From the NCBI GenBank assembly GCA_944359365.1, contig CALVST010000001.1:1-64000 (forward strand): a DNA stretch of 64,000 nt, given 5' to 3'. Shown here one piece after another: positions 10,145 to 18,968 of the stretch. The position numbers were made by a program, and so were the translations under genes. This DNA comes from an uncultured Clostridia bacterium. Its GTDB lineage: Bacteria > Bacillota > Clostridia > Christensenellales > Borkfalkiaceae. Below the pieces are notes generated by a model. It did no database searches. It saw only the letters and a list, made by a program, of their open reading frames with translations, and was not told where the DNA came from. Each line of letters starts with the position of its first letter. Position 1 is the stretch's first letter.

Positions 10145-10169
10145 TTCCGATAATACAAAATTATCGGAA
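10145..10169. other. Perfect 10-bp hairpin after the GIY-YIG gene
   Basis: TTCCGATAAT / ATTATCGGAA with a 5-nt loop. There is no T-run, so it is not a standard terminator; it could be an operator or an mRNA 3'-end stabiliser. Confidence 0.5.
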
Positions 10170-10199
10170 CATAAATTAAAGATTTTGGGAGGGATTCAG

Positions 10200-10349
10200 A
10201 TGTTACCTGAAGAATTAGCCCGTATAAAAATTGATAAACAATTAAGCGACGCCGGCTGGGATATAGTTTCTCGTATGGAATATATCCCTAATACTACGTC
10301 AGCCGTAAAAGAAGCCTTGATGAAAGGCAGTAGCATTGAACATTCTTAA
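10200..10349 (+). pseudogene. Remnant of type I restriction subunit R (N-terminal fragment)
   Basis: 49 codons from ATG, with the ribosome site GGGAGGG. The peptide LPEELARIKIDKQLSDAGW followed by EALMKGSSIEHS matches the extreme N-terminus of HsdR/DEAD-type restriction subunits, where an xEALMKG...DYLLF motif continues into the nuclease domain. Here a TAA cuts the frame at that point and no later HsdR sequence is found. An hsdS fragment at 32796-33177 supports a lost restriction system. Confidence 0.55.
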
Positions 10350-10467
10350 CGTTATGATTGATATAACGTGGTTTTTTCAAGGGATGGAAGAATTCGCCAA
10401 AACAGTTACGACAAGTATCGTATTCAGAATATTGTATCTAATAACAATATTATATCTCTAAAATCAA

Positions 10468-10497
10468 AGAGCCGCTACAGTGTAGCGGCTCTTTTTT
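10468..10497 (+). terminator. Terminator downstream of the restriction remnant
   Basis: AGCCGCTAC / GTAGCGGCT stem with a 3-nt loop, then CTTTTTT. Confidence 0.85.
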
Positions 10498-10556
10498 ATG
10501 GTAGTTCAAATGCTATCAAATGCACCATAATTAGTACCCGAAAAGGATGCTAAAAT

Positions 10557-10592
10557 AAAAATCACCGAAATATAGTTTCGGTGATTTTTTCT
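10557..10592 (+). terminator. Second terminator before the cargo
   Basis: ATCACCGAAA / TTTCGGTGAT stem, loop TATAG, followed by TTTTTT. With the preceding terminator it insulates the cargo. The rest of 10350-10777 holds only this and the AraC promoter. Confidence 0.85.
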
Positions 10593-10723
10593 GATTTTCA
10601 AACACAATATATAGTCTTTTTGTCGCTTAAAAGTATCTTTTATTTTTCGGGATGCTTTTGGGCAGTTTTGCGTAAAAACGGGAGTTGAACTACCTATATA
10701 ATATAATATTAAGCAACAGCGAG

Positions 10724-10752
10724 TTGACTTGTTTGCTATGATTATGTATAAT
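10724..10752 (+). promoter_or_regulatory. Promoter of the AraC-family regulator
   Basis: TTGACT (10724-10729), 17-nt spacer, TATAAT (10747-10752), 25 nt before the ATG, with GGGAGGG as ribosome site. Confidence 0.75.
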
Positions 10753-10777
10753 AGAATTAACGGTCGGGAGGGAAATT

Positions 10778-11575
10778 ATGTTAAAAAACAAAGAAGTTCG
10801 ATTCGAGATCGAGCGCGACTATGCGAGTCGGTTTATTGCGGAAAAATACGTATCGAATGGATACGGTAGTCATTTACACCGTAATGTTGAAATATACGGG
10901 GTTATCGACGGCGAAGTAACCGTGATCATAGCCGGAGAAAGGTGTACTTTGACAAACGGACAAATGGCGGTCGTCAACTGCGTCGAAGTGCATGAATATG
11001 ATATAAACGGTGAAGCGGAGATATTTTACTTGCATATCGGTACGACATATTTGTCTATGTTCGTGTCGCAATATAAACAAAATTTTTTGCCGCATTGGTT
11101 GCTTGACGTGGAATACAATAAAGGTCTTTACGCGCAGATTAGCGAATTGTTCGGTGGAGCGGAAAAGTTCTCGGAATTGAAAAAACACGCTGTCGCTTCC
11201 AATATCTTGGCTGATATTGTGGATCATTACGGCTTTGCGAACAAAGTTTACGACGCTAAATCGCACGATTTGATAGAGAGCGTTATTCAATACATATACG
11301 AGCATTACGATGAGGATTTAACACTTGACATACTCGGTGAAAAGTTCTTTGCCGCGCCGAAAGCACTTTCGAAAAAGCTATCTTATTGTATAGGGGTCGA
11401 TCTGAGGACCTTTATCAGCGACGTACGTTTGCAAAATGCGTTGCAAATGATGGAAGATCCTGCAAACAGAGGCATACCGAAAAAAGAAATTATTCGAAGA
11501 TGCGGTTTTAAGCGCGCCGCTACTTTTTACAGCGCATTGAACCGAAACGAAAAATTATTTAACGAACATAAGTAA
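10778..11575 (+). CDS. AraC-family transcriptional regulator
   Basis: 265 aa. The N-terminal half is a cupin-like ligand domain (HLHRNVEIYGVIDGEVTVIIAG with VEVHEYD). The C-terminal 100 residues hold two helix-turn-helix units (TLDILGEKFFAAPKALSKKL and IPKKEIIRRCGFKRAATFY). It is the first gene of the carbohydrate cargo, with its own promoter, and probably switches on the downstream operon when a sugar binds. The second HTH lacks the usual FSRxFKKxxG ending, so it is somewhat divergent. Confidence 0.85.
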   Translation: MLKNKEVRFEIERDYASRFIAEKYVSNGYGSHLHRNVEIYGVIDGEVTVIIAGERCTLTNGQMAVVNCVEVHEYDINGEAEIFYLHIGTTYLSMFVSQYKQNFLPHWLLDVEYNKGLYAQISELFGGAEKFSELKKHAVASNILADIVDHYGFANKVYDAKSHDLIESVIQYIYEHYDEDLTLDILGEKFFAAPKALSKKLSYCIGVDLRTFISDVRLQNALQMMEDPANRGIPKKEIIRRCGFKRAATFYSALNRNEKLFNEHK

Positions 11576-11645
11576 AATGAGCTGTGATTACATCAAACCA
11601 TACAAAAAAATGCGAAATATGGTACAATATTGACGAAATATAGTA

Positions 11646-11674
11646 TTGACAAAACACCTTCGACGTGATACAAT
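11646..11674 (+). promoter_or_regulatory. Near-consensus promoter of the cargo operon
   Basis: TTGACA (11646-11651), 17-nt spacer, TACAAT (11669-11674). A second match, TTGACA (11734-11739) with 17 nt to TACACT (11757-11762), would place its start at the first CAAG units. Confidence 0.7.
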
Positions 11675-11763
11675 AATTACGGTAAAGAGGTAAAAATTTC
11701 TTAAAAATAATTATAACATCGGGTTAAAAATGGTTGACAGCAAATCCAAATTCGAATACACTT

Positions 11764-11815
<52 letters not shown>

Positions 11816-11837
11816 GAGTAGTACCGTCGTTTTATAG

Positions 11838-11856
11838 CGAGAACGGATCGTTCTCG
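11838..11856 (+). promoter_or_regulatory. Perfect palindrome in the cargo leader (CGAGAACG-GAT-CGTTCTCG)
   Basis: 8-bp arms with a 3-nt centre, placed between the CAAG tract and the leader terminator hairpin. Its arms GAGAACG/CGTTCTC recur in the 31-bp palindrome at the galK promoter (48372-48402). It may be an operator or an antiterminator stem. Confidence 0.55.
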
Positions 11857-11874
11857 AATATTTTGCATGTCGAT

Positions 11875-11925
11875 AAAAAACGTCGCCGTTGCGGATTTTT
11901 CCGCGACGGAGACGTTTTTTGCATT
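11875..11925 (+). terminator. Leader terminator / attenuator before the isomerase gene
   Basis: AAAAAACGTC...GACGTTTTTT outer stem with inner CCGT/ACGG and GCGG/CCGC pairs, ending in a T-run, 27 nt before the ATG of the first operon gene. Readthrough would need regulation. Confidence 0.75.
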
Positions 11926-11951
11926 TTTTATCAACAGGCGAGGTCAATGGT

Positions 11952-12791
11952 ATGAAAATAGGCGTGATGGCGGAAAGTTTCCGCTTGGATTTTAGCGACG
12001 CATTGAAAGTGGCGAAAAAGCTCGGAGCGAGCGGAATACAGGCGTATTCCGATACGCAAATGATTTTTCCTGCTATGACGGCTAAACAGATAGTCGAAGT
12101 GCGGTCGATGATGAGTGATAACGGACTCGAATTTTCGGCGCTGTGCGGAGATTTCGGTTGCGACATGTATTATACGCGCGATAGGAAATCGATAGACAAG
12201 GAAAAACGCATAATGGAGATAGCCAAGGCACTCGGCACGGACGTTGTCACCACGCATATAGGCGTTGTGCCGGAAGATTTCGACTGTCCGCAATACGAGA
12301 GTATGCACGAGGTGTGCCGCGAGCTTGCCGAGTTTGCCGATTCGGTCGGCGGGCATTTTGCCGTAGAGACCGGACCGGAGCGCGCCGAGCTTTTGAAAAA
12401 GTTTTTGGACGGATTGGGCAGCCGAGGCGTATCGGTAAATCTCGATCCCGCAAATCTTGTTATGTGTGCGGGCGACGATCCCGTAGCGGCGGTTTATACG
12501 CTCAAAGATTATATAGTTCATACGCACGCAAAGGACGGCAAGCAGCTTAAAAAGGTCGATACAAAAACGCTGTACTGTCCCGAATATTACGGTTTGCAAA
12601 AAGGCGATTGGAGCTGTATCGAAGAAACTCCGCTCGGGCGAGGCAACGTCGATTGGGATAATTACCTTAAAGCGTTAAAGGACATCGGTTACGACGGATA
12701 CTTGACAGTAGAGCGCGAAGTGGGTGAGGATCCGCAAGCCGATATTGCGTTGGCAATAAGTTTTTTGACCCCCAAATTGAAAAAAGCTTGA
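11952..12791 (+). CDS. Sugar phosphate isomerase/epimerase (TIM-barrel, AP-endonuclease 2 superfamily)
   Basis: 279 aa. Xylose-isomerase-like TIM barrel: MKIGVMAESF start, VVTTHIGVVPED, GGHFAVETGPE, VSVNLDPANLV, VHTHAKDGKQ and a C-terminal GYDGYLTVEREVG, which supply the metal-binding Glu/Asp/His positions. It probably interconverts sugar or inositol derivatives and pairs with the following dehydrogenase. The start at 11952 has GAGGTC 8 nt upstream; a leader frame ends at a TGA overlapping this ATG (ATGA). Confidence 0.85.
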   Translation: MKIGVMAESFRLDFSDALKVAKKLGASGIQAYSDTQMIFPAMTAKQIVEVRSMMSDNGLEFSALCGDFGCDMYYTRDRKSIDKEKRIMEIAKALGTDVVTTHIGVVPEDFDCPQYESMHEVCRELAEFADSVGGHFAVETGPERAELLKKFLDGLGSRGVSVNLDPANLVMCAGDDPVAAVYTLKDYIVHTHAKDGKQLKKVDTKTLYCPEYYGLQKGDWSCIEETPLGRGNVDWDNYLKALKDIGYDGYLTVEREVGEDPQADIALAISFLTPKLKKA

Positions 12792-12804
12792 TCGAGGAGT
12801 AAAC

Positions 12805-13872
12805 ATGAAAAGATATAAAATTGCAATCATAGGCGTAGGCGGCATTTCCGAAGCGCACATAGGCGGTTACTTATCCGACGAACACTGCGAACTGTATGCG
12901 TTTTGCGATATCAATGAAAAAACGCTAAAAGCAAAGGGCGATAAATACGGGATAACCCGTCTTTACACCGATTTCAACGTTATGTTTAAGGACTTGCCCG
13001 AAATAGATATCGTGAGCATATGTACTTGGAATAACGCGCACGTCGCCGCGGGGCTTGCGGCAATAAATGCGGGCTGTCATGTTTTCTGCGAAAAGCCGAT
13101 GGCGATGAATGCCGCAGAAGCGGAACAGTTATCCGACGCCGCAGAAAAGTCGGGCAAAATATTAGGACTCGGGTTTTGTAGGCGTTTCGGTAAAGACGCG
13201 ATCCTCGCTCGCGAAATGGCGGAAAACGGCATGCTCGGCAATGTGTATTACGCAAAGGCGTTATATTTACGTCGCAACGGCAGTCCGGGCGGATGGTTTT
13301 CCGATCGCAAGCGTTCGGGCGGCGGGCCTCTTATAGATTTGGGCGTTCATGTGATAGATTTGGTGCGTTATATAGCGGGCGATCCTCAACCTGTGTCGGT
13401 TTACGGTGTAACGTTTGATAAGTTAGGCGACAGGCGCAACTTAATGGATAAGAAAAAGTTTTATTTATCCGAAAACAGCGAAAGAGTAGACGAGATTTTC
13501 GACGTCGAGGACTTTGCTTCGGCAATGATAAGATTCGACAACGGAATGGTCTTATCGGTCGAAACGAGTTACAGCTTGAATTGCGGCGACGATGTCGGCA
13601 GGATAGAAATATTCGGCGACAAGGGCGGCATCACGATTGACCCCGATTTGGTTTATCACGGTGAGGTTTTGAATAGGCTGGCGGACATTACTTTCAGTGC
13701 CCCTACGCATTTTGACGGGTCGGAATACGGCGCGGAGATACACAGCTTCGTTTCCGCCGTCGAGGGCAAGGAAAAACTTAGAGCGACGGGCAAAGACGGA
13801 GTTGCGCTCATGAAGATCCTCGACGCCGTATACCGTTCAGCTTGCGAAAAGCGTGAAATCATTATCAAATAA
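12805..13872 (+). CDS. Gfo/Idh/MocA-family oxidoreductase
   Basis: 355 aa. N-terminal Rossmann fold with IAIIGVGGISEAHIGG (GxGxxG-like) binds NAD(P). The family motif CEKPMAMN near residue 95 carries the catalytic-region Lys. The C-terminal alpha/beta domain has GGGPLIDLGVHVIDLVRYI with the conserved D-x-x-x-H. It probably oxidises a sugar or its derivative. It lies 13 nt after the isomerase with a GAGGAG ribosome site, so the two form a catabolic pair of the kind seen in glycoside- or inositol-use operons. Confidence 0.88.
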   Translation: MKRYKIAIIGVGGISEAHIGGYLSDEHCELYAFCDINEKTLKAKGDKYGITRLYTDFNVMFKDLPEIDIVSICTWNNAHVAAGLAAINAGCHVFCEKPMAMNAAEAEQLSDAAEKSGKILGLGFCRRFGKDAILAREMAENGMLGNVYYAKALYLRRNGSPGGWFSDRKRSGGGPLIDLGVHVIDLVRYIAGDPQPVSVYGVTFDKLGDRRNLMDKKKFYLSENSERVDEIFDVEDFASAMIRFDNGMVLSVETSYSLNCGDDVGRIEIFGDKGGITIDPDLVYHGEVLNRLADITFSAPTHFDGSEYGAEIHSFVSAVEGKEKLRATGKDGVALMKILDAVYRSACEKREIIIK

Positions 13873-13932
13873 CATACGTCAATAAAACCGTCATCCGCGG
13901 TTTTGTAAAAAATCAAAATAAGGAGAGAAAAA

Positions 13933-16900
13933 ATGATAAGCAAATTATCGAAGTTCGCAAAACGGTTGGCCGTGCTGTCGGCGCTCGTTTGCTGTTTGGC
14001 TCTCATGGCGACGGTAGCGGTCGCATGTGACAACGGCAACGGCGATCCGACGCCGCAACCCGAAGACGAAGTCAAAGTGACGGCTGTGAAAATAACCAAT
14101 AAGACCGAACTTGAAGCGGCATGGGACGTCGGCGAAGGCGATCGAGCCGTCGCGATTAGTCTGACGCCTGTAACGTTGACGCCAGATAATACGGACGTTA
14201 CGTTGACGTCCGATAATCCGAATATAGTTTCTGTCGTCGCAGGGACTATGACAATCCATGCCGTAAAAGCGGGTTCGGCGACGATAACGGCGACTGCGGG
14301 TGAAAAGTCTGACAGCGTTACCGTTACGGTCGTCGATATCGAAGACGTCAACATAACCAACAAACAAGCGCTTACCGCCGAGTGGTACGTGGACGACGAG
14401 CGGACGCCGGAAGTGGAACTGTTACCTGCTTCTTTACCCGAGGGCAAGTACGGAATTACCGTTCTTTCGAGCAACGAGGACGCGGTTGTGTACGATGAAG
14501 ACAGCGGTAAACTTCGTGCTGTCGGTGCGGGCAACGCCACTATAACCGTAAAGGCGGGCGACAAGCAAGATACCGTCGACGTGCAAATAAAAGCTGTCGA
14601 TACGATCGAAGTCGCAGATCTCGACGCGATAAAAGCGGACATGAACGAAGTCGACGAAGAACGCACGCTCACCGTTACGTATTCGCCCGCAGTCGCTAAT
14701 ACGCAGATCAAGATCGTTTCCGACAAGCCCGAAACGGTGTCGGCTACGAACGAGGGCGGCACGATTAAGATTAAGGCCGGCGCTACGCTCGGCACGGCGA
14801 CGATCACGGTGTCGGCGCGCGGCAAGAGTGTGTCGTTTACCGTTACGCGGCGCGAAAAGTACGGACAGGCGCAAATGATCTTCGGCGACGAGTTTATCGA
14901 AAACGCGGGGAACTATTTGTTAAGACTGACCGAGGGCGACAGAGTCGAGTTGCCCAAACCCTCCGTCGTAGGCGCAAAGGGCGGGACGATAGCGGCCGAC
15001 GACATATCGGTTGTTTGCCAAAACGCGAACGTGACGATTACGGAGAACACGCTCGCCGTTAATGCGGTCGGCGCATACACGCTCGAGTATTCGGTCACGG
15101 ATGATGATACCGAAGTCGGCGACAAGACGGTGACCGAAACGGTTACGCTGTATGTTTACAGAAAGATTTTGGCGGAAGAGAGCGCCGATACCCAAGTCAA
15201 CAACAACTTCACGTTCGACAACGACGGCGCGGCCGAGACTATGATAAACAGCCAAACGGTAACGCTCAAAAACGCCGACATAACGGAAACCGCACTCAAC
15301 TTCGAGGCGGGCAAGACGTACTATGTCGAAGCCGAATATAACCTGCATCTCGGCTCGGACGTCAACACCGAAGCGGGCTTTGCCCACATGGCAGTCGGCA
15401 AACCGTCGTACTTCGCGGTTGTAAAACGCGATCCGGCTAACCGCGACGCGTACACCGGCGAGTATACCCAAGGTCAGCCGATAAAAGAGTACGACCATAG
15501 CAAAAACTACGGGTACACTTATGCTCATCCGTACGTGCTGAAAATCGACCAAACGCGCAAGACGGACACCGGGAATACCAACACGTTGAAAGTCGCCGTC
15601 ATGCGCGACGGGAATTACTTCTATCTGTTCGTGGACGGAAAATACGTGCTATGCGCCAACCGTCCCGAATATGCGGACATCGACACTGTTCCCGCGCTGT
15701 TCGGCAGATTTATCAAGAAGGACGGCGGGGACTCGACGGTCGGCAAGATCAAATACCTGAGCGGACAGGAAGCAACTGCCAAACTTGCCGAACTGATAGG
15801 CCACGGCGAAAAGATGCTAAGCGGCTACGGCTATAACGGGAATGCAGATACCACGGAGGCAATCTCCGACGGCACGCTGACGGCGGGCTACGACCAAACG
15901 AACGGCGTAACCGTAGACTACAAAGCGACCGACCGTAGCACGGGAACGGGATCGGTCAGTCCGTATATGTATTTTTACGGCGACTTCACGTTCGAGTTTG
16001 TCTATAAACCCGATACGGCCAACCTTGCGAGCGACAGCCGTATGTATATGGTGGCTACGCCGTTTATATACGACAACATGGGCGAGGAGAACAAGCTGTT
16101 CGAGTTGGGAATGGTTCGCAACAACAGCAATTGGGATTTGTGGATATCGCGCCAGTATACCCGCAAGAATTACGGTTGGATCGATGACGACGAATATATA
16201 ACCAAAAGCGACGGAATGCCTTACGACGTCTCGGAAGGGATAAGATACACGGTATCGAGAAAGCTGACCGCAAGTTGCGCGTATTACGTCATTTCGGCGC
16301 AATCTGTCGCGCATCCCGAACAAAAAGCCGTCAGGACGTTCACCTGGGAAAAACGCGGAGACGACAGCGTGGCGACCGAGGACGCGCGCGTGGACTTCGA
16401 TACCCCGATCATGCTCGTATTGTACAATCAGAAATTGGCGGGGAAGTATACGCAGATAACATGGTCGGACAACTCGCAGGCTTCTACGACCATGCGTATT
16501 CAGGATAACGATATAACCGCCGATAACGTCAAACACGTGCAGTATACCGCTCGGGAAGGAGATAATACCGATTTGAGTGCGGGCGCCGTTCTAAAATATC
16601 GTTATGAAAATGTTACCGACAGCAGTGTGAAAAACGGTAATAATCTTAAAACCGGTAAATATATATGCGTGGTCAAATATAGTACGAGCGATGCCAATAA
16701 AAAATACGGGTTACATATGACGTTCGGACACGGAGATGCCAATAAAAACCAAGAGGATATGTTCGACGTTTCGCTCGACGCGGCGGCGGCCGGCGCAAAA
16801 TACGCTGTGTTTGAATTGGAACTCGACAGACCATATATATCGGATAACAGTTGGCAAGATTATACGCTCTATATCACGCTGCAAGCGCCGTATTCATTTA

Positions 16901-16962
16901 TCGACGCGGATCGCACCGGCGTAACGGTAGAGGAACTCAAACTTTATCAAGTACAGGCGTAG
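13933..16962 (+). CDS. Large surface lipoprotein with bacterial Ig-like (BIG2-type) domains
   Basis: 1009 aa. A signal peptide ends with a lipobox-like AVAC near residue 32, so it is probably lipidated. Residues 45-310 hold three BIG2-type Ig modules, each ending in a pattern like AGSATITATAGEKSDSVTVT. The remaining 700 residues are beta-rich with aromatic patches (TFEFVYKPDT, FYLFVDGKYV), compatible with concanavalin/LamG-like glycan-binding folds but not assigned. Its place before sugar-binding lipoproteins suggests glycan capture at the cell surface. Confidence 0.75.
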   Translation: MISKLSKFAKRLAVLSALVCCLALMATVAVACDNGNGDPTPQPEDEVKVTAVKITNKTELEAAWDVGEGDRAVAISLTPVTLTPDNTDVTLTSDNPNIVSVVAGTMTIHAVKAGSATITATAGEKSDSVTVTVVDIEDVNITNKQALTAEWYVDDERTPEVELLPASLPEGKYGITVLSSNEDAVVYDEDSGKLRAVGAGNATITVKAGDKQDTVDVQIKAVDTIEVADLDAIKADMNEVDEERTLTVTYSPAVANTQIKIVSDKPETVSATNEGGTIKIKAGATLGTATITVSARGKSVSFTVTRREKYGQAQMIFGDEFIENAGNYLLRLTEGDRVELPKPSVVGAKGGTIAADDISVVCQNANVTITENTLAVNAVGAYTLEYSVTDDDTEVGDKTVTETVTLYVYRKILAEESADTQVNNNFTFDNDGAAETMINSQTVTLKNADITETALNFEAGKTYYVEAEYNLHLGSDVNTEAGFAHMAVGKPSYFAVVKRDPANRDAYTGEYTQGQPIKEYDHSKNYGYTYAHPYVLKIDQTRKTDTGNTNTLKVAVMRDGNYFYLFVDGKYVLCANRPEYADIDTVPALFGRFIKKDGGDSTVGKIKYLSGQEATAKLAELIGHGEKMLSGYGYNGNADTTEAISDGTLTAGYDQTNGVTVDYKATDRSTGTGSVSPYMYFYGDFTFEFVYKPDTANLASDSRMYMVATPFIYDNMGEENKLFELGMVRNNSNWDLWISRQYTRKNYGWIDDDEYITKSDGMPYDVSEGIRYTVSRKLTASCAYYVISAQSVAHPEQKAVRTFTWEKRGDDSVATEDARVDFDTPIMLVLYNQKLAGKYTQITWSDNSQASTTMRIQDNDITADNVKHVQYTAREGDNTDLSAGAVLKYRYENVTDSSVKNGNNLKTGKYICVVKYSTSDANKKYGLHMTFGHGDANKNQEDMFDVSLDAAAAGAKYAVFELELDRPYISDNSWQDYTLYITLQAPYSFIDADRTGVTVEELKLYQVQA

Positions 16963-16993
16963 TAAATGCAAAAATCGAAATAGGAGCAATAAT

Positions 16994-18904
16994 ATGAAAA
17001 ACACTATCAAACGCGTAAAATCGTTGCTCTTTGCGGCAACGCTGGCACTGCTATGCTGTTTGCCGCTGATCGCTTGCCAAAACGGCGGTCAAACGGGCGA
17101 GCAGCAGGTCAAATCGGAATATACGGTGACGTTTGTTTTCGGATATGAAGGGGCGCAAAACGTAGTTAAAACTGTTCAGGCGGGAAGACGGGTAACCGCG
17201 CCCGTTCCCGACAGTCGCACGGGCTACGCGTTCGGCGGTTGGTACGAGGACGGCTCTTTTGCCGCGAGCTCGACACCGTTCGATTTTACGACGGTCATCG
17301 AAAAGGATTATACGCTGTACGCCAAGTGGGACGCGCAAGCGGTGAAACATGTCGTGACGTTTAATATGGATCACGCCGGCATTGCCGATAAGACGGCGGA
17401 AGTTGCTTCCGGCGCGACGATTCCCGCCGCGAGCGTGCCGCAAAGCGAAAGATTGGGGTACGTCGTCACCGGTTGGTGCACCGATAAAACCGACGCCGCG
17501 GGCACGGCATTTGACGTAAGCACGGGCACCGTGAATAGCGACATGACGCTGTACGCCGTATACGGGCGTGACCCGTCCGTTCCGCTCAACGAGGACGGCT
17601 CTATAAAGTACGAAGACGTCGAGATACAGATTGCTACGCTGTTTTACGATCCGGCAATCAACACGATGATCGCAAATGCCGCCGCACGGTTTAATCTGGA
17701 AAGCGAGCTTAACGGGAAACACATAACGGTAAGCGTATTGGCCGATAAAATCTATTTTGAAAAGGATTGGGAGGAAGTGGGGCCCAATGTTACGGCGACG
17801 CTCTATTCGACCGCATATCCTTTTGCTTTAAACCAGGACGCAAGCCGACCGTACGTCACACATTCCGAGAACTTCTATTCGGCCGCCGACGTGTACGATT
17901 TTGCGGGGTTGGAATTTAACGCGGACAATTACTTTACGGACGCCGTGCGCGACTGCTATTGTGACGGAAGGTTGTTCTCCGTTCCCGTCATGACGAGCGT
18001 GCCCGTTTTGGCGTATAACAAGGCGATGATGCAAACATATAACGAAGGAAAACTTCCGTCGTCGTATTCGGAATTTGCCGCACTGCTCAAAAAGATTTAT
18101 GCCGAAGAAAGCAAGACAAATGATGAATTCGCTTCGGCAGAAATTTCGCTCGGATGGCCGTTTTACGAGTGCGCGAGTTATGCGCCGTTTATTCAGAACG
18201 ACAGCGAGTACACAAAGCTCATAAACGGGCAAATCGTCAACGATTGGGAACTGTCGTTAGACGGCGCCAACAAGCCCGTAACCGCCCTCAACAACATGAT
18301 AGACCTTTTCGGCGTCAAGGGTTCTTGCGGCGGTAAGTCCGCTAACAATTTGAACGTTTATAACGACGTTGCGAGTGGTAAAGCCTTTTGCGGCTTAGTG
18401 ACTTCGTTTTATGACGGAAAAAGGATAATGGAAAACAGTTCTGCCGTCGGCGTTTTGCCGCTTTCGGGGTTGTTCTCCGACGACGGGGTAAACAGGATGC
18501 AGATCCCCGTATACAATTACGGCGTTCAGTTCTACAAAAATACCAACGCGTCGCTCGTTCAGATAGCAGCCGCCGCCGAATTTGCCGATTGGCTTTCCAA
18601 AAACTACGCGCGCTACGCTTCCGGCACATACCTTTATCCACTGGAAAAGAACGCGGCGCAAAAGTTCGACACGGATTACGCCCAAAATAACGACGGCAAG
18701 TTTTTCAAGCTCGCGGGGAACTCGAACAATTTTAGAACGCTCGACGGATTTATCTATTCCAAAACGGTATTCAATACGTTTGCGGGCGAGGGTGTTGTTG
18801 GCTCGTCGCTTTCCGATTTGCAATACGATCCCGAATACGACGGACTCGCGCGTATATTCGATTTGCGTAAGAGGATTCAAAACAGACTCAAAAAGGAGGC
18901 TTGA
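16994..18904 (+). CDS. Lipoprotein: two InlB B-repeat modules fused to an ABC sugar-binding domain
   Basis: 636 aa. Signal peptide with lipobox LIAC. Residues 40-115 and 120-190 are InlB B-repeat (Listeria-Bacteroides) modules, shown by GYAFGGWYEDGSF...YTLYAKW and GYVVTGWCTDKTDA...MTLYAVYG. From about residue 205 it is a family 1 extracellular solute-binding protein (YCDGRLFSVPVMTSVPVLAYNK, then a C-terminal IFDLRKRIQNRL). It is probably the substrate receptor of the cargo ABC transporter with a spacer or adhesion stalk. Such fusions are unusual. Confidence 0.8.
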   Translation: MKNTIKRVKSLLFAATLALLCCLPLIACQNGGQTGEQQVKSEYTVTFVFGYEGAQNVVKTVQAGRRVTAPVPDSRTGYAFGGWYEDGSFAASSTPFDFTTVIEKDYTLYAKWDAQAVKHVVTFNMDHAGIADKTAEVASGATIPAASVPQSERLGYVVTGWCTDKTDAAGTAFDVSTGTVNSDMTLYAVYGRDPSVPLNEDGSIKYEDVEIQIATLFYDPAINTMIANAAARFNLESELNGKHITVSVLADKIYFEKDWEEVGPNVTATLYSTAYPFALNQDASRPYVTHSENFYSAADVYDFAGLEFNADNYFTDAVRDCYCDGRLFSVPVMTSVPVLAYNKAMMQTYNEGKLPSSYSEFAALLKKIYAEESKTNDEFASAEISLGWPFYECASYAPFIQNDSEYTKLINGQIVNDWELSLDGANKPVTALNNMIDLFGVKGSCGGKSANNLNVYNDVASGKAFCGLVTSFYDGKRIMENSSAVGVLPLSGLFSDDGVNRMQIPVYNYGVQFYKNTNASLVQIAAAAEFADWLSKNYARYASGTYLYPLEKNAAQKFDTDYAQNNDGKFFKLAGNSNNFRTLDGFIYSKTVFNTFAGEGVVGSSLSDLQYDPEYDGLARIFDLRKRIQNRLKKEA

Positions 18905-18968
18905 CGGAAGAATATGCGTAAATTCAAAACAGACTCAAAAAGGAGGCTTGACGGAAGAATATGCGTAA
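18875..18968. repeat. 47-bp perfect tandem duplication across a gene junction
   Basis: Units 18875-18921 and 18922-18968, with the first bases of a third unit continuing to about 18977. Each unit carries AAAAAGGAGG and an ATGCGTAAATTCAAAAC start, so the ribosome site and start of the GH97 gene exist twice. The first ATG (18914) is out of frame because 47 is not a multiple of 3. Confidence 0.95.
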
